Source: Aeromicrobium sp. (GTDB lineage: Bacteria > Actinomycetota > Actinomycetes > Propionibacteriales > Nocardioidaceae). From it: a stretch of 64,000 bases of DNA. The position numbers and the translations under genes were made by a program. The notes beneath the pieces are model-generated. The model did not search any database, was not told the origin of the DNA, and saw nothing but the letters and a program-made list of their open reading frames with translations. This document shows positions 10,031 through 20,091 of this stretch, piece by piece; position 1 is the stretch's first letter, and every line of letters starts with the position of its first letter. The stretch covers positions 62,001 to 126,000 of the forward strand of contig NZ_JAGLCD010000008.1 of NCBI RefSeq assembly GCF_023146395.1. Reading direction: 5' to 3'.

Positions 10031-11053
10031 CTACGGGAGGAAGGTGCGGGCGACGAAGTAGGTCAGGGCCGCCACGGTCGCGGCGGCCGGGATCGTGACG
10101 ATCCAGGCGACGACGATGCCCCGGGCCACGCCCCACCGCACGGCGCTGAACCGCTTGGTGGCCCCCGAGCCCATGATCGCCGAGGTGATCGTGTGCGTCG
10201 TGGACACCGGCGCGTGCAGGCCGATGGCCATGACGTAGAGCACCGTGGCCGCGACGCCCTCGGCGGCGAAGCCCTTGGGCGGGTCGAGGTCGATGATGCG
10301 CCGGCCGAGCGTGCGCATGATGCGCCAGCCGCCCGAGTAGGTGCCCGCCGCGATCGCCGAGGCAGCGGCCACGATGACCCAGAACGGGACGCCGTCACCG
10401 TCGTGGAACCCGCCCGCGACGAGCGCCAGCACGATGACGCCCATGGTCTTCTGGGCGTCCTGCAGGCCGTGGCCGAGCGACATGCCGGCCGCCGACACGG
10501 TCTGCGCGTGACGGAAGCCGCGCGAGACCCGGTGCGGATTGGCCCGGCGGAACACCCACATGATCGCCGTCATGAACGCGAAGGCTCCGAAGAAGCCCAG
10601 CAGCGGCGAGAGCACCATCGGGATCGCGACCTTCTCGACCAGCGTCTCCCACGAGACGCTCGTGGCGGAGGCGAGACCGGCGCCCACGATGCCGCCGATC
10701 AGGGCGTGCGAGGACGACGACGGGATGCCGAAGTACCAGGTGATGAGATTCCACGTGATCGCGCCGATCAGCGCTGCGAGGACGATCGTCAGCGCGTGGG
10801 CGCGGTCAGCGTCGGCGACGCTCGTGGCCCCGTCGATGTCGATGATGCCTTGGATCGTCTTGGCGACCTCGACCCCCAGCAACGCGCCCACGAAGTTGAG
10901 CACCGCCGCCATCGCCAGCGCCACCCGTGGGGTGAGCGCCCTGGTCGAGACCGACGTGGCGATCGCGTTGGCGGCGTCGTGGAAGCCGTTGGTGTAGTCG
11001 AACACCAGGGCGATCACGACGACGGCGATCACCATCGACAGGACCATGTCCAC
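10031..11053 (-). CDS. pitA: low-affinity inorganic phosphate transporter (PitA/PiT family)
   Basis: Phosphate:cation symporter in the membrane, 340 residues with about ten hydrophobic segments. Both PiT signatures are visible: FDYTNGFHDAANAIATSVS near the N-terminus and APVSTTHTITSAIMGSG in the C-terminal half. The GTG at 11053 is preferred because AAGGAG lies nine bases upstream; an ATG two codons later is an alternative. The start is 3 bp after the DUF47 gene, so they form one operon behind a PHO box. Pit paired with DUF47 is a common conserved arrangement. Confidence 0.93.
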   Translation of the reverse strand: MDMVLSMVIAVVVIALVFDYTNGFHDAANAIATSVSTRALTPRVALAMAAVLNFVGALLGVEVAKTIQGIIDIDGATSVADADRAHALTIVLAALIGAITWNLITWYFGIPSSSSHALIGGIVGAGLASATSVSWETLVEKVAIPMVLSPLLGFFGAFAFMTAIMWVFRRANPHRVSRGFRHAQTVSAAGMSLGHGLQDAQKTMGVIVLALVAGGFHDGDGVPFWVIVAAASAIAAGTYSGGWRIMRTLGRRIIDLDPPKGFAAEGVAATVLYVMAIGLHAPVSTTHTITSAIMGSGATKRFSAVRWGVARGIVVAWIVTIPAAATVAALTYFVARTFLP

Positions 11054-11056
11054 CTG

Positions 11057-11674
11057 TCAGGACTCCTTGACGGCGATCTGCTCGACCACGTTGGCGACGG
11101 TCTCCAACGCGTCGATGCCCTGCTCGACCGACTCGACGACGTCCTTCATCTTGAGGACCTGCATCGCCTTGTAGGAGCCGCCGAACAGGTGCGCGAGGAT
11201 GCGGCGGTGGTTGCGGTCACCCTCGTTCTCGAGCCGGTTGATCTCGATCCAGTACTCGTCGAGGTCCTTCATGGTGCGCAGGCGCGGCATCGAGTCGGCC
11301 GTGAGCCGGCAGGCGCGCTGCAGGACGTCGAGCTGCTCGGCGAAGTACGGCGGGAACTCGCTGACGTCGTAGAGGACGATCGAGTCGACCGTCTCCTCCA
11401 TGAAGTCCATGACGTCGTCGAGCGCCCCGGCGAGGGAGTAGATGTCCTCGCGGTCGAAGGGCGTGACGAACGTGCTGTTGACCAGACGGACGATGCGGTG
11501 CGTCGTCTCGTCGGCCTGGTGCTCGGCCTCGCGCATGCGCTCGGACAGGGCTTCGCGGTCGACGCCCTCCTCGAGGATGCTCGCCAGCAGGTCAGCGCCT
11601 GCCACGAGGTGGTTGGCGGCTTCGGAGAAGAGGTCGTAGAACGACGTCTCCACCGGTCGGATGCGGAAGCGCAC
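11057..11674 (-). CDS. DUF47 family PhoU-like protein (Pit accessory protein)
   Basis: A 205-residue all-helical protein of the DUF47/PhoU-divergent family, usually encoded next to a Pit transporter and thought to modulate it. The E/D-rich metal-binding repeats typical of PhoU folds can be seen (EAEHQADETTHRIV, and later RLENEGDRNHRRIL). The GTG start at 11674 has AGGAG six bases upstream. It is the first gene of the DUF47-pitA operon. It is not classical PhoU, which has two PhoU repeats and partners PstB. Confidence 0.9.
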   Translation of the reverse strand: MRFRIRPVETSFYDLFSEAANHLVAGADLLASILEEGVDREALSERMREAEHQADETTHRIVRLVNSTFVTPFDREDIYSLAGALDDVMDFMEETVDSIVLYDVSEFPPYFAEQLDVLQRACRLTADSMPRLRTMKDLDEYWIEINRLENEGDRNHRRILAHLFGGSYKAMQVLKMKDVVESVEQGIDALETVANVVEQIAVKES

Positions 11675-11718
11675 GCCCAGCTCCTGTCCACGGTCAGTTG
11701 GCCGTGACCATGCTAGGG

Positions 11719-11740
11719 GTTCACCGCCCGGTCACCAACG
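11719..11740. promoter_or_regulatory. PHO box upstream of the DUF47-pitA operon
   Basis: GTTCACCGCCC (11719-11729) and GGTCACCAACG (11730-11740) are two 11-bp units, read on the plus strand, that is, reversed relative to the DUF47 gene whose start is 45 bp away. A -10-like TAGCAT lies between box and gene on the minus strand. Reversed boxes can repress or can serve a divergent promoter, so the direction of the effect cannot be told. Confidence 0.5.
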
Positions 11741-11759
11741 CGGCACCTGCCCCGTGGGG

Positions 11760-11909
11760 TCAGTCGCGGGAGATGCCGAGGACCTCATCGACCTCAGCCT
11801 GCGTGAGCGGGGAGTCCTTCGAGGTCGCGGCGATCATCAGACGGCTCGTCAGCTCGATCTCGTCGAGCGCTGCGTCATCGCGCAGTCGCTCGTCCAACGG
11901 TTCCGTCAT
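11760..11909 (-). CDS. small acidic protein of unknown function (49 aa)
   Basis: A short acidic protein beginning MTEPLDERL and ending EVLGISRD. I chose the ATG at 11909 because only this part looks protein-like; the upstream in-frame extension is Gly/Pro/Arg-rich. A purine-rich GAGGG precedes it closely. The C-terminal LTQAEVDEVLGI looks like a helix. The function is unknown. It lies between the PHO-box region and tRNA-Lys. Confidence 0.6.
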   Translation of the reverse strand: MTEPLDERLRDDAALDEIELTSRLMIAATSKDSPLTQAEVDEVLGISRD

Positions 11910-12053
11910 GCCCTCGCTCGCTTCTCCCCCCGGGTCCCCAGGGTATCGCTGACCCTGCGGCTCGAGGGCCAAATCGCCCACCTGGCGCAATGGCGTCCCG
12001 AGCAGACCGACGTGCCCGCCAGGCCCTCTCCGGTGGCACACTGTGACGCGTCA

Positions 12054-12126
12054 GGGCCTCTAGCTCAATTGGCAGAGCAGCGGACTTTTAATCCGCGGGT
12101 TGTGGGTTCGAGTCCCACGGGGCCTA
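12054..12126 (+). tRNA. tRNA-Lys (anticodon UUU)
   Basis: The 73-base cloverleaf folds fully: acceptor GGGCCTC paired with GGGGCCT (one G-U at each of two positions), D-stem GCTC/GAGC, anticodon stem GCGGA/TCCGC with loop CTTTTAA (anticodon TTT), a 5-base variable loop, and T-stem GTGGG/CCCAC with loop TTCGAGT. The discriminator base is A73, and CCA is not encoded. Confidence 0.97.
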
Positions 12127-12198
12127 CGCCGGCAGGAATGCTGAGAGCGCCAGATGGTTACGGTAGGTGAACCTTCAACTGACGCGACGGGAGTTCCC

Positions 12199-13251
12199 AT
12201 GCGGACCGTGACCTTCGGGATCGACACCTTCGGCGACGTGCCGGAGGACGACCACGGCGCCTTCCTGACGCCGGCCCAGGCGATCCGGCAGGTCCTCGAC
12301 GAGGCGGTGCTGGCCGACCAGGTGGGCATCGACGTCATCGCGCTCGGGGAGCACCACCGTCCCGAGTACGCGATCTCGAGCCCCGAGACCGTACTGGCCG
12401 GCATCGCGACCCGCACCGAGAACATCACCCTCGCGTCCGGCGTCACGGTGCTGTCGTCGGACGACCCGGTGCGGGTGTTCCAACGCTTCTCGACCGTCGA
12501 CGCCTTGTCGAACGGTCGCGCGCAGGTCATCCTGGGCCGCGGTTCGTTCACGGAGTCCTTCCCGCTGTTCGGCCACGACCTGGCGCAGTACGACACCCTG
12601 TTCGAGGAGAAGCTCGAGCTGTTCACGCAGCTCCTCGAGGAGAAGCCCGTGACCTGGGAGGGCACGACCCGCGCCGCACTGCACGAGGCCGACGTGCACC
12701 CCAAGACCGAGTCCGGCCGCCTCGACACCTGGGTCGGCGTCGGCGGATCACCCGAGTCGGTCATCCGCGCGGCCCGCTACGGCCTGCCGCTGATGCTGGC
12801 CATCATCGGCGGCCCGCCCGCGCGGTTCGCGCCCTACGTCGACCTGTACCGGCGCGCGGCCGCGCAGCTCGGCACGACGCCGCAGCCGGTCGGCATGCAC
12901 TCGCCCGGCTTCGTCGCCGAGACCGATGCCGAGGCCGCCGAGATCATCTGGCCGCGCTACAAGGTGCTGCACGACCGCATCGGGTCCCAGCGCGGCTGGC
13001 CGCCGCTGCGCCGCCGTGACTTCGAGTCCGAGGTCGCCCAGGGGTCGATGTACGTCGGCTCCCCCGAGACCGTCGCCCGCCGCATCGCCGGCGCGCTCGG
13101 CCAGCTCGACGTGGGCCGGTTCGACCTGATCTACAGCCAGGGCAGCATCCCGGCGTCCGCGCGTCGTCGTGCCGTCGAGCTGTACGGCACCGAGGTCGTG
13201 CCGCGCGTGCGCGAGCTGCTCGCCGAGAACGAGGTCGCGGTGTCCTCGTGA
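12199..13251 (+). CDS. LLM-class (luciferase-like) flavin- or F420-dependent oxidoreductase
   Basis: A 350-residue single-domain luciferase-fold enzyme. The N-terminal strand ([14 protein letters not shown]) and the [14 protein letters not shown] segment are typical of the bacterial luciferase-like family. The substrate is unknown, and FMN versus F420 cannot be settled from the sequence. The start is the ATG at 12199 with ACGGGAG five bases upstream; an upstream ATG at 12154 has no such site. Its stop overlaps the GTG of the next gene (GTGA), so the two are coupled. F420 biosynthesis genes nearby make F420 use plausible. Confidence 0.88.
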   Translation: MRTVTFGIDTFGDVPEDDHGAFLTPAQAIRQVLDEAVLADQVGIDVIALGEHHRPEYAISSPETVLAGIATRTENITLASGVTVLSSDDPVRVFQRFSTVDALSNGRAQVILGRGSFTESFPLFGHDLAQYDTLFEEKLELFTQLLEEKPVTWEGTTRAALHEADVHPKTESGRLDTWVGVGGSPESVIRAARYGLPLMLAIIGGPPARFAPYVDLYRRAAAQLGTTPQPVGMHSPGFVAETDAEAAEIIWPRYKVLHDRIGSQRGWPPLRRRDFESEVAQGSMYVGSPETVARRIAGALGQLDVGRFDLIYSQGSIPASARRRAVELYGTEVVPRVRELLAENEVAVSS

Positions 13252-13883
13252 CCTCGATCGGCATCCTCGGCGCCGGCAAGGTCGGGCTCGTCCTGGGCCG
13301 GCTGGCGGTCCAGGCGGGGCACGACGTCCGGATCGCCAGCTCGCGCGAGGCCCCGGCGATCGCCCTGACGGTGGAGATCCTGGCTCCCGGGGCCGTGGCC
13401 GTCGACGCCGCGACGGCGGTCGCGGACGCCGAGGTCGTCGTGCTGGCGCTGCCGCTCGGCAAGCACGAGCGGCTGGACCCCGACGCCCTGGCCGGCACGC
13501 TCGTGATCGACGCGATGAACTACTGGTGGGAGGTCGACGGGCTGCGCGACGACCTGGCCCACCCCGCGACGTCGACGAGCGAGATCGTGCAGGCCCACCT
13601 GCCGGGCTCCCGTGTGGTCAAGGCGTTCAACCACATGGGCTACCACGACCTCGAGGACGAGGCGCGGCCCCGCGGCGCCGACGGACGCAAGGCCATCGCG
13701 GTCGCCGGCGACGACCCGGCCGACGTCGCGGCCGTCTCGACACTCGTCGACGACCTCGGATTCGACCCCGTGACGATCGGCCGCCTGGCCGACGGGGTCA
13801 GGCTCGAGCCCGGCACCCCGGCGTTCGGCGCCAACGTGACGGCCGCCGAGCTGCGCGAGCTGACCCAGGCCGCGGCAGGCTAG
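13248..13883 (+). CDS. NADP-binding F420-dependent oxidoreductase-like protein (NpdG/Fno superfamily)
   Basis: A 211-residue protein with an N-terminal Rossmann motif ([16 protein letters not shown]) and the late [11 protein letters not shown] segment typical of the F420-dependent NADP reductase family. It could reduce F420 with NADPH or use another acceptor. It overlaps the upstream LLM gene by 4 bp, so a reductase/oxygenase-type pair is plausible. A more canonical NpdG is encoded at 20092-20790. Its TAG stop overlaps the TAG of the convergent hydrolase within one CTAG. Confidence 0.8.
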   Translation: MTSIGILGAGKVGLVLGRLAVQAGHDVRIASSREAPAIALTVEILAPGAVAVDAATAVADAEVVVLALPLGKHERLDPDALAGTLVIDAMNYWWEVDGLRDDLAHPATSTSEIVQAHLPGSRVVKAFNHMGYHDLEDEARPRGADGRKAIAVAGDDPADVAAVSTLVDDLGFDPVTIGRLADGVRLEPGTPAFGANVTAAELRELTQAAAG

Positions 13884-14758
13884 GCGTTCGCCACGCGCCG
13901 CAGGATCTCAGCGGCCACGACGTGGGGCCGCAGCTCCGGCACCCAGTGCGAGACCCCCTCGAGCTCGACGTAGCGGAAGTCGGCGTCGACGAACTCGCCA
14001 CACCCGTGCGCGGCGACCGGTCCGATGAACTCGTCGGCGTCACTCCAGATGAACGTCGTCGGAACCGTGACGTTCTCCGTGGCGCCGAGGCCGGACGTCA
14101 TCGCCCGGTACCAGTGGAGCGCGGCGTCGAGCGCCCCCGGCCGGCGCAGGTGCTGCAGGTACGTCTCCACCAGATCGCCCGGCAGGTCGCCGTAGACCCC
14201 CCGCAGTCGGCGGGCGTCGTCGGCGAGCAGGACGTCGGCCATGTCCGGGGTCCGGCGGAACTCGGCGTAGTAGGACGACATGCGTCGCTGCTCGGGATCG
14301 GTGTGCACGGCCCGGCCGTACGACCCGAGGTGCGGCACCGAGACCGCCGTCAGCGAGGCGACGCGGTCGGGGTACGTCGAGGCGACGAGCCACGCGACGC
14401 TGGCGCCCCAGTCGTGCCCGACGAGGTGGAAGGTCGAGGCACCGAGCGCGTCGACCAGGCCGATCACGTCGGCGGCGAGCAGGTCGGTGGCGTAGTCCTC
14501 GACCTGCGGCGGGCGCGCGCCGGGCGAGTAGCCCCGCTGGTCCGGCGCGACGGCCCAGCACCCGGCCTCGGCCAGGACGGGGAGCACCCCGGACCAGGTC
14601 GCCGACGTGGCCGGGAACCCGTGCAGCAGGATGACCGGCGTGCCGCCGGGCTCGCCCACCTGACGGGTGTCGAACGTCAGGTCACCGACGCGGACGGGTG
14701 AGCTCGTGATCTGGGGGGCCACGACGCCACCCTCGCAGAGCGCGACGGCAGCGTCCAC
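13880..14758 (-). CDS. alpha/beta hydrolase, epoxide hydrolase/dehalogenase type
   Basis: A 292-residue alpha/beta-fold hydrolase. The HGFP oxyanion motif ([11 protein letters not shown]) is followed by [11 protein letters not shown], where Asp rather than Ser is the nucleophile, as in epoxide hydrolases and haloalkane dehalogenases. The late histidine lies in GVSHWVPEL. The start could be the ATG at 14758 or a GTG about 12 codons later; the first leaves 32 bp to the divergent cofD start. Substrate unknown. Confidence 0.85.
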   Translation of the reverse strand: MDAAVALCEGGVVAPQITSSPVRVGDLTFDTRQVGEPGGTPVILLHGFPATSATWSGVLPVLAEAGCWAVAPDQRGYSPGARPPQVEDYATDLLAADVIGLVDALGASTFHLVGHDWGASVAWLVASTYPDRVASLTAVSVPHLGSYGRAVHTDPEQRRMSSYYAEFRRTPDMADVLLADDARRLRGVYGDLPGDLVETYLQHLRRPGALDAALHWYRAMTSGLGATENVTVPTTFIWSDADEFIGPVAAHGCGEFVDADFRYVELEGVSHWVPELRPHVVAAEILRRVANA

Positions 14759-14790
14759 ACCCGCGCACCCCGGTCTGGGAGGATGGTCAG

Positions 14791-15780
14791 ATGCGCATCG
14801 TCGTCCTGTCCGGCGGGGTCGGCGGCTCCCGGTTCATCCGCGGGCTGCTCGCCGCCACGGCCCCCGACGACGACATCACGGTCGTCGCCAACACCGCTGA
14901 CGACCTCTGGTTGTTCGGGCTGCGTGTGTGTCCCGACCTCGACACCGTGATGTACACCCTGGGCGACGGCATCGACTCCGGCCGCGGCTGGGGGCGGACC
15001 CAGGAGACGTGGAACGCCAAGGAGGAGCTCGCGGCCTACGGCGCGCCCCAGGCGTGGTTCGGCTTGGGTGACCGCGACCTGGCCACGCACCTGGTCCGGT
15101 CCGACCTGCTGCGCAGCGGAGCCGGCTTGACCGAGGCGACCGACCGGCTCTGCCGACGCTGGGCCCCTGGGACGGACCTGGATCGCATCCGGCTCCTGCC
15201 GATGACCGAGGACGAGGTCGAGACGTGGATCTCGACCACGGTCGACGGCCAGGACGTCGACCTGCACTTCCAGGAGTTCTGGATCCGTCACCAGGCCTCG
15301 GTGCCGGTGCACGCGGTCACGCAGCGTGGCATCGAGACCTCCCGCCCGGCTCCCGGGGTGCAGGAGGCGATCGCCTTCGCCGACGTCGTGATCCTGCCGC
15401 CGTCGAATCCGATCGTCTCGGTCGGACCGATCCTCGCGGTGCCGGGCGTGCGCGAGGCCCTGCGCGGCGGCGTCGCGCCGGTCGTGGGCGTGTCGCCGAT
15501 CATCGACGGCGGCGCCGTCCGCGGCATGGCCGACCAGCTGCTCGCCGGGCTCAACGTCGAGAACAGCGCCGCCGCGGTCGCCGAGCTGCACGGTTCGCGG
15601 TCGGGCGACGGGGTGCTGGACGGGTGGCTCGTCGACGAGTCCGACGCCGACCTGCTCCCCCGCATCACCGGCGCCGGCATCAGCGCGCGCGCCGTCCCGC
15701 TCTGGATGCGGGACGCCGCGACGACCCAGCGCCTGGCCGAGGACACGCTGGACCTGGCGCGAGGACTCGTCCGTGGCTGA
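14791..15780 (+). CDS. fbiA: 2-phospho-L-lactate/enolpyruvyl transferase CofD (FbiA)
   Basis: Joins the activated phosphoenolpyruvate/lactate unit to the deazaflavin Fo to give dehydro-F420-0 or F420-0. The 329-residue product starts with the CofD signature VVLSGGVGGSRFIRGL, followed by NTADDLWLFGLRVCPDLDTVMY, and has DVVILPPSNPIVSVGPIL in the middle. The last 8 bases overlap the GTG of cofE, so the two are co-translated. The start is the ATG at 14791, after a GGGAGG sequence. Confidence 0.96.
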   Translation: MRIVVLSGGVGGSRFIRGLLAATAPDDDITVVANTADDLWLFGLRVCPDLDTVMYTLGDGIDSGRGWGRTQETWNAKEELAAYGAPQAWFGLGDRDLATHLVRSDLLRSGAGLTEATDRLCRRWAPGTDLDRIRLLPMTEDEVETWISTTVDGQDVDLHFQEFWIRHQASVPVHAVTQRGIETSRPAPGVQEAIAFADVVILPPSNPIVSVGPILAVPGVREALRGGVAPVVGVSPIIDGGAVRGMADQLLAGLNVENSAAAVAELHGSRSGDGVLDGWLVDESDADLLPRITGAGISARAVPLWMRDAATTQRLAEDTLDLARGLVRG

Positions 15781-16723
15781 CGCGCTGAGCTTCACCCCGG
15801 TCGACGGCATCGGCGAGGTGCGGCCCGGCGACGACCTCGCCGCCATCGTCGCGTCGCTGACCGAGCTGGCCGACGGCGACGTCGTCGTGGTGACCTCGAA
15901 GGTCGTCAGCAAGAGCCTCGGTCTGGCCACGACCCGCGCGAAGGACGAGCTGCTCGCCGACGAGACCGACCGGGTCGTCGCCCGACGCGAACAGACCGTG
16001 ATCGTCCGCACGCACCACGGGCTCACGATGGCCGCAGCCGGCATCGACAATTCCAACACCGGCCCCGGCACCCTCCTGCCCCTGCCCGTCGATCCCGACG
16101 GGGAGGCCCGCCGCATCCGCTCCCGGCTCCGCGAGGTCACCGGCCGCACGGTCGGGGTCGTCGTGAGCGACACCGCCGGCCGAGCCTGGCGGGTCGGACA
16201 GACCGACATCGCGATCGGCTGCGCCGGGATCGTGCCGGTCGAGTCGTTCGCCGGGCGCACCGACACCCACGGCCAGCCGCTCGTGGTGACCGCGCCGGCC
16301 GTCGCCGACGAGGTCGCCGGCGGCGCCGAGCTCGCGTCCGGCAAGCTCGGTGGCCGCCCCGTCGTGGTCATGCGCGGTCTGGCCGCCCACCTGTTGACCG
16401 CCGACGACGGCCCGGGAGCTGCCGCGATCATCCGCGACGAGGACGGCGACCTGTTCGGGCTCGGCTCCCGCGACGCCGTCGTCGAGGCCCTCGCCGATGC
16501 CGGTTCCGTCGTGCGCGGGTTCCCGGTGACCGAGGCCGAGGTGGCCGATCTGCTCGCGCTGGCCGAGGTGCCCGACGACGTCGAGGTCACGGTCGGCGAG
16601 ACCGTCGGCGTGCGAGCCCCCTCCCACCGCGCGGTCGAGGCCGGCATGTTCGTGCAGCGGCTCCTCGCCCTGGCAACGGCTCACGGGCGCGCTCTGTCGG
16701 CGCAGGTCGACGTTCAGCCCTGA
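15773..16723 (+). CDS. fbiB: F420-0:gamma-glutamyl ligase CofE (short FbiB)
   Basis: Adds the gamma-linked glutamate tail to F420-0. Residues about 10-245 are the CofE domain, including VVTSKVVSKSLG, GIDNSNTG and VVVSDTAGRAWRVGQTDIAIG. The protein has only 316 residues; mycobacterial FbiB has about 448, with a C-terminal FMN-binding nitroreductase-like domain that reduces dehydro-F420. Here only about 70 residues follow CofE, so that reductase is missing or encoded elsewhere. The GTG start at 15773 overlaps fbiA by 8 bp. Confidence 0.93.
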   Translation: MADALSFTPVDGIGEVRPGDDLAAIVASLTELADGDVVVVTSKVVSKSLGLATTRAKDELLADETDRVVARREQTVIVRTHHGLTMAAAGIDNSNTGPGTLLPLPVDPDGEARRIRSRLREVTGRTVGVVVSDTAGRAWRVGQTDIAIGCAGIVPVESFAGRTDTHGQPLVVTAPAVADEVAGGAELASGKLGGRPVVVMRGLAAHLLTADDGPGAAAIIRDEDGDLFGLGSRDAVVEALADAGSVVRGFPVTEAEVADLLALAEVPDDVEVTVGETVGVRAPSHRAVEAGMFVQRLLALATAHGRALSAQVDVQP

Positions 16724-16733
16724 CCCCCGTGCC

Positions 16734-16854
16734 GGACCGAGTCTGAGGGTTCGTGGTCGCCCGGCGGACGGAGTCTGAGGGTCTGAGGGTGCCCCCACAC
16801 CCTCAGACCCTCAGACATGCCCGGGGCACCACCACAAACCCTCAGACTGCGTCC
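16734..16854. repeat. large nested inverted repeat between convergent fbiB and fbiD
   Basis: The inner part is a perfect 19-bp hairpin (16773-16791 with 16798-16816, 6-base loop) made of a doubled GTCTGAGGGT unit. Outer arms 16734-16751 and 16837-16854 repeat the same unit with 16 of 18 pairs. Intermediate segments (GTGGTCGCCCGG and its partner) pair partly. It lies 10 bp after the fbiB stop and 18 bp before the fbiD stop, so it can act as a bidirectional terminator, or be a small palindromic element. Confidence 0.8.
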
Positions 16855-16872
16855 CCCCGCGGGCGGCAAGGG

Positions 16873-17511
16873 TCAGGGGCGGGTCGCCACGGGGGTGTCG
16901 GCGCTCGCGGCGGAGGTGCGGGGTCCGAGACCGAGGAGGCGGGCCTCGGCGAGATCGTCGAGCGTGTCGACGTCGCGGCGGACGGCGTGGTCGACGCCGT
17001 CGAGGCGCACCAGGCCCAGACGCTCGTGCCGGGAGGCCGAGGACGGTCCGTAGGCCGATCGCAGCTCGACGGGCCGGACCGCCGAGACGAGCGTCGTGCC
17101 ACCGCGAGCGAGGTCGGGGACGAAGGCGCGCTCGTGCCGGCCCATCGTCGCGAGCGTGACGTCGAGGATCTCCGGGGTCAGGCAGGGCAGGTCCGCCGGG
17201 ACGATGACGACGGGGTCGTGCGGCGCCACGCGCTGGGCCCAGTGCCACCCCAGGCTGACCGCGGAGTTCAGACCCCCGGTCGTGCCGCCGGGCCGGTCCG
17301 CCACGAGGGCGACCTGGTGGCGACGCGCCTCCCCGACGAGACCCCGCTCCGCCGAGACCACGGCGACGCGGCCGACCGCGGCCGACTGGGTCACCACCTC
17401 GAGGACGTCGAGGGTGAACGCCCGGGCCAGCCGAGCGCGGTCCGGAGTCCGCAGGCGCGACTTCGCGAAACGCCACGGCTTGGCGACCACGACCGCGGTC
17501 CACGCATTCAC
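16873..17511 (-). CDS. fbiD: phosphoenolpyruvate/2-phospholactate guanylyltransferase (CofC/FbiD)
   Basis: Activates phosphoenolpyruvate (or phospholactate) with GTP for FbiA. The 212-residue product has the nucleotidyltransferase pattern [15 protein letters not shown] at the N-terminus and [14 protein letters not shown] for metal binding in the middle. It starts at the GTG at 17511, which overlaps the fbiC stop (GTGA). It is last in the thioesterase-hydrolase-npdG-fbiC-fbiD run and convergent with fbiB, separated by an inverted repeat. Confidence 0.92.
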   Translation of the reverse strand: MNAWTAVVVAKPWRFAKSRLRTPDRARLARAFTLDVLEVVTQSAAVGRVAVVSAERGLVGEARRHQVALVADRPGGTTGGLNSAVSLGWHWAQRVAPHDPVVIVPADLPCLTPEILDVTLATMGRHERAFVPDLARGGTTLVSAVRPVELRSAYGPSSASRHERLGLVRLDGVDHAVRRDVDTLDDLAEARLLGLGPRTSAASADTPVATRP

Positions 17512-20087
17512 GTCGCGACCTCGCCAGCCAGGTCGGGGGTGGAGATCAGGTGCTCGTGCAGGGTCGTGCGTTGGGTGGCGGGGCGGCCGGCGAGGTGGGC
17601 CATGGCGACGAGCTCGTCGACGTCTTTGCGTGAGCCGTTGGTGGAGCCGGCCATGCGGCTGATGGTCTCTTCCATGAGGGTGCCGCCGAGGTCGTCGACG
17701 CCACCGTTGAGGACCTGGGTGCACTGGTCGGGTCCGAGCTTGACCCAGGAGCACTGGACGTGGTCGATCAGCCCGTGCAGCAGGATCCGTGACAGGGCGT
17801 GGACGGCGCGGTTGTCGCGGACGGTAGGGCCGGGGCGGGCGACGCCGGCAAGGTAGATGGGGCTCGACTGGTGCACGAACGGCAGCGGCACGAACTCGGT
17901 GAATCCGCCGGTCTGGCGCTGCAGGTCGGCGATGAGGCGGATGTGGTCGACCCAGTGGCCGGGGTGGTCGACGTGGCCATACATCATCGTCGCCGTCGTC
18001 GGCAGGCCGATCGTGTGGGCGGTGGTGACGACGTCGACCCACGCCGCGGTGGGGAGCTTGCCCTTGGTCAGGATCCAACGGACCTCGTCGTCGAGGATCT
18101 CGGCGGCCGTGCCCGGGAGCGAGTCGACCCCGGCCTCCTTCAGGCTCAGCAGGAACTCACGCACGGAGAGGCCGGTGCGGGCGACGCCGTTCATGACCTC
18201 CATGGGTGAGAAGGCGTGCACGTGCATGTCGGGATCGGCCTGCTTCACGGTCTGCGCGATGCGGGCGTAGGTGTCGGCAGGCAGCTCGGGATCGATCCCG
18301 CCCTGGATGCAGACCTCCGTGGCACCGGCCTGGCGCGCCTCGACGACTCGCGACGCGATCTCGTCGAACGACAGGCTGTAGGCGTCGGCGTCGGTCTTGC
18401 GTTGGGCGAACGCGCAGAACCGGCACCCGGTGTAACAGACGTTGGTGAAGTTGATGTTCCGGTTCACCACGTAGCCGACCAGGTCGCCGACCGCGGTGCG
18501 GCGCAGGTCGTCCGCCAGTGCGCAGACCGCCTCGAGCGCGGGACCCTCCGGGACGGTCATGAGCGCCAACGCCTGCTCGCGGGAGACCCCGGCCGGGTCG
18601 GACTCGGCCGCCACGAGCGCCGAGGTCACATCGGCGCCGAGCGCCGCGCCCAGCAGACCCGGGGCGGTACGGACCTTGTCGCGCAGGACGGCCCAGTCGC
18701 CATAGACCTCGTCGAAGTCACCACGACGGTCGCCGGTGCGGCCGGTGGTGTCGATGCTCGCGTGCAGGTCCGAGCGGCCGGTGGTGACCAGGCCGCCATC
18801 GGGTTCCTGCCACACCATGCCGACCGGCGTCGCGCCCTCAGCCAGCAGACCGTCGGCACCTCGGAGGGCGTCGACATGGGACCGCAGGCGCGGGTCGACC
18901 CACGGGGCATCCAACAGCTCCGGATGCGTCGTCAGCCGTGGCTTGAGGTCGAAACCCGCCGACTCGCAGACGCTGTCGAGCACGTGCAGATCCGGCCACG
19001 GGCGCTCCGGGTTCACGTGGTCCGGCGTGACGGGGCTGATGCCACCGAAGTCGTCCACCCCCGCCGCCAACAACGCCCGACACTCGTCCAGGTCCACCAG
19101 GTTCGGCGGCGCCTGGATGCGCACCCCCGGGCCGAGGATCACGCGGGCCGTGGCGACCGCGGCGAGGTACTCCCCCAGGCCCAGGTCGTCCACACTGCGC
19201 ATGGCGGTGGCGTCCTTGGCGCGGAAGTTCTGCACGATCACTTCCTGAATCGACCCGTGCTCACGGTGGACCTGCCGGATCGCGAACAGGCTCTCAGCCC
19301 GTTCGGTCAACGTCTCCCCGATCCCGACCAGGATCCCCGTGGTGAACGGGATGCCCAGACGGCCCGCATCCTCCAGCACCCGCAGCCGGACGGCCGGGTC
19401 CTTGTCCGGGGACCCGTAGTGCGGTTGCCCCTTCTCGGCGAACAGCCGCTCGCTCGTGGTCTCCAGCATCATGCCCATCGAGGGGGCGACGGGCTTGAGC
19501 CGGTTCATCTCCGCCCAGCTCATGACACCGGGGTTCAGGTGCGGCAACAACCCGGTCTCCTCCAGCACCCGGACCGCCAGGGCGCGGACATACTCCAGAG
19601 TGGAGTCGTAACCCGCTTCTTCGAGCCACTGCTTGGCCTCGGGCCACCGGTCCTCCGGCCGGTCACCCAACGTGAAGAGCGCCTCCGTGCAGCCCTGCTC
19701 GGCGCCCTGACGGCAGATCTCCACCACCTCGTCAAAGCTCAGGAACAGGCTCTGCCCGTCCCGCTCCACCTGGGCAGGCGTGGCCACGAACGTGCAGTAA
19801 TGACACCGGTCCCGACACAGGCGCGTGACCGGCACGAACACCTTCGGCGAATAGGTGACGGTTCCCTGGCGCCCGACGGCCTCCAGCCCGGCATCCCGCA
19901 CCCGCGCGGCGACGGCCATCAGCCGGTCCAACCACTCACCGCCAGCCGCGAGAAGGCTCGTGACCTCGGCAACGTCGAGGCTCTTGCCCGCCTCGGCCCG
20001 CAGCACCGCACGCCGCACCTCGCGCTCGGTGGGCACAGCGACCTCGCCCACGGGGAACGAGGGGAACGGAAGAGCGGTGGCGGTCAT
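17508..20087 (-). CDS. fbiC: bifunctional Fo synthase FbiC (CofG-CofH fusion)
   Basis: Builds the deazaflavin Fo from tyrosine and the flavin precursor 5-amino-6-ribitylamino-uracil using two radical-SAM domains. The 859-residue product matches the actinobacterial fusion. The CofG cluster motif C-x3-C-x2-C is CRDRCHYC (Cys91, 95, 98). The CofH motif is [10 protein letters not shown] in the second half (about residue 555). I chose the ATG at 20087 because it follows the npdG stop by 4 bp; an ATG 13 codons upstream is possible. No strong RBS is visible, so it probably depends on coupling to npdG. Confidence 0.95.
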   Translation of the reverse strand: MTATALPFPSFPVGEVAVPTEREVRRAVLRAEAGKSLDVAEVTSLLAAGGEWLDRLMAVAARVRDAGLEAVGRQGTVTYSPKVFVPVTRLCRDRCHYCTFVATPAQVERDGQSLFLSFDEVVEICRQGAEQGCTEALFTLGDRPEDRWPEAKQWLEEAGYDSTLEYVRALAVRVLEETGLLPHLNPGVMSWAEMNRLKPVAPSMGMMLETTSERLFAEKGQPHYGSPDKDPAVRLRVLEDAGRLGIPFTTGILVGIGETLTERAESLFAIRQVHREHGSIQEVIVQNFRAKDATAMRSVDDLGLGEYLAAVATARVILGPGVRIQAPPNLVDLDECRALLAAGVDDFGGISPVTPDHVNPERPWPDLHVLDSVCESAGFDLKPRLTTHPELLDAPWVDPRLRSHVDALRGADGLLAEGATPVGMVWQEPDGGLVTTGRSDLHASIDTTGRTGDRRGDFDEVYGDWAVLRDKVRTAPGLLGAALGADVTSALVAAESDPAGVSREQALALMTVPEGPALEAVCALADDLRRTAVGDLVGYVVNRNINFTNVCYTGCRFCAFAQRKTDADAYSLSFDEIASRVVEARQAGATEVCIQGGIDPELPADTYARIAQTVKQADPDMHVHAFSPMEVMNGVARTGLSVREFLLSLKEAGVDSLPGTAAEILDDEVRWILTKGKLPTAAWVDVVTTAHTIGLPTTATMMYGHVDHPGHWVDHIRLIADLQRQTGGFTEFVPLPFVHQSSPIYLAGVARPGPTVRDNRAVHALSRILLHGLIDHVQCSWVKLGPDQCTQVLNGGVDDLGGTLMEETISRMAGSTNGSRKDVDELVAMAHLAGRPATQRTTLHEHLISTPDLAGEVAT

Positions 20088-20091
20088 GTGA

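Noticed and set aside
11057-11674. Possible classical phoU next to the phosphate transporters
   Set aside because: The protein matches the DUF47 Pit-associated family and has a single PhoU-like unit in 205 residues, so it was not named phoU.
13880-14758. Haloalkane dehalogenase
   Set aside because: The Asp nucleophile is shared with epoxide hydrolases, and the halide-binding residues cannot be confirmed by eye, so only the superfamily is called.
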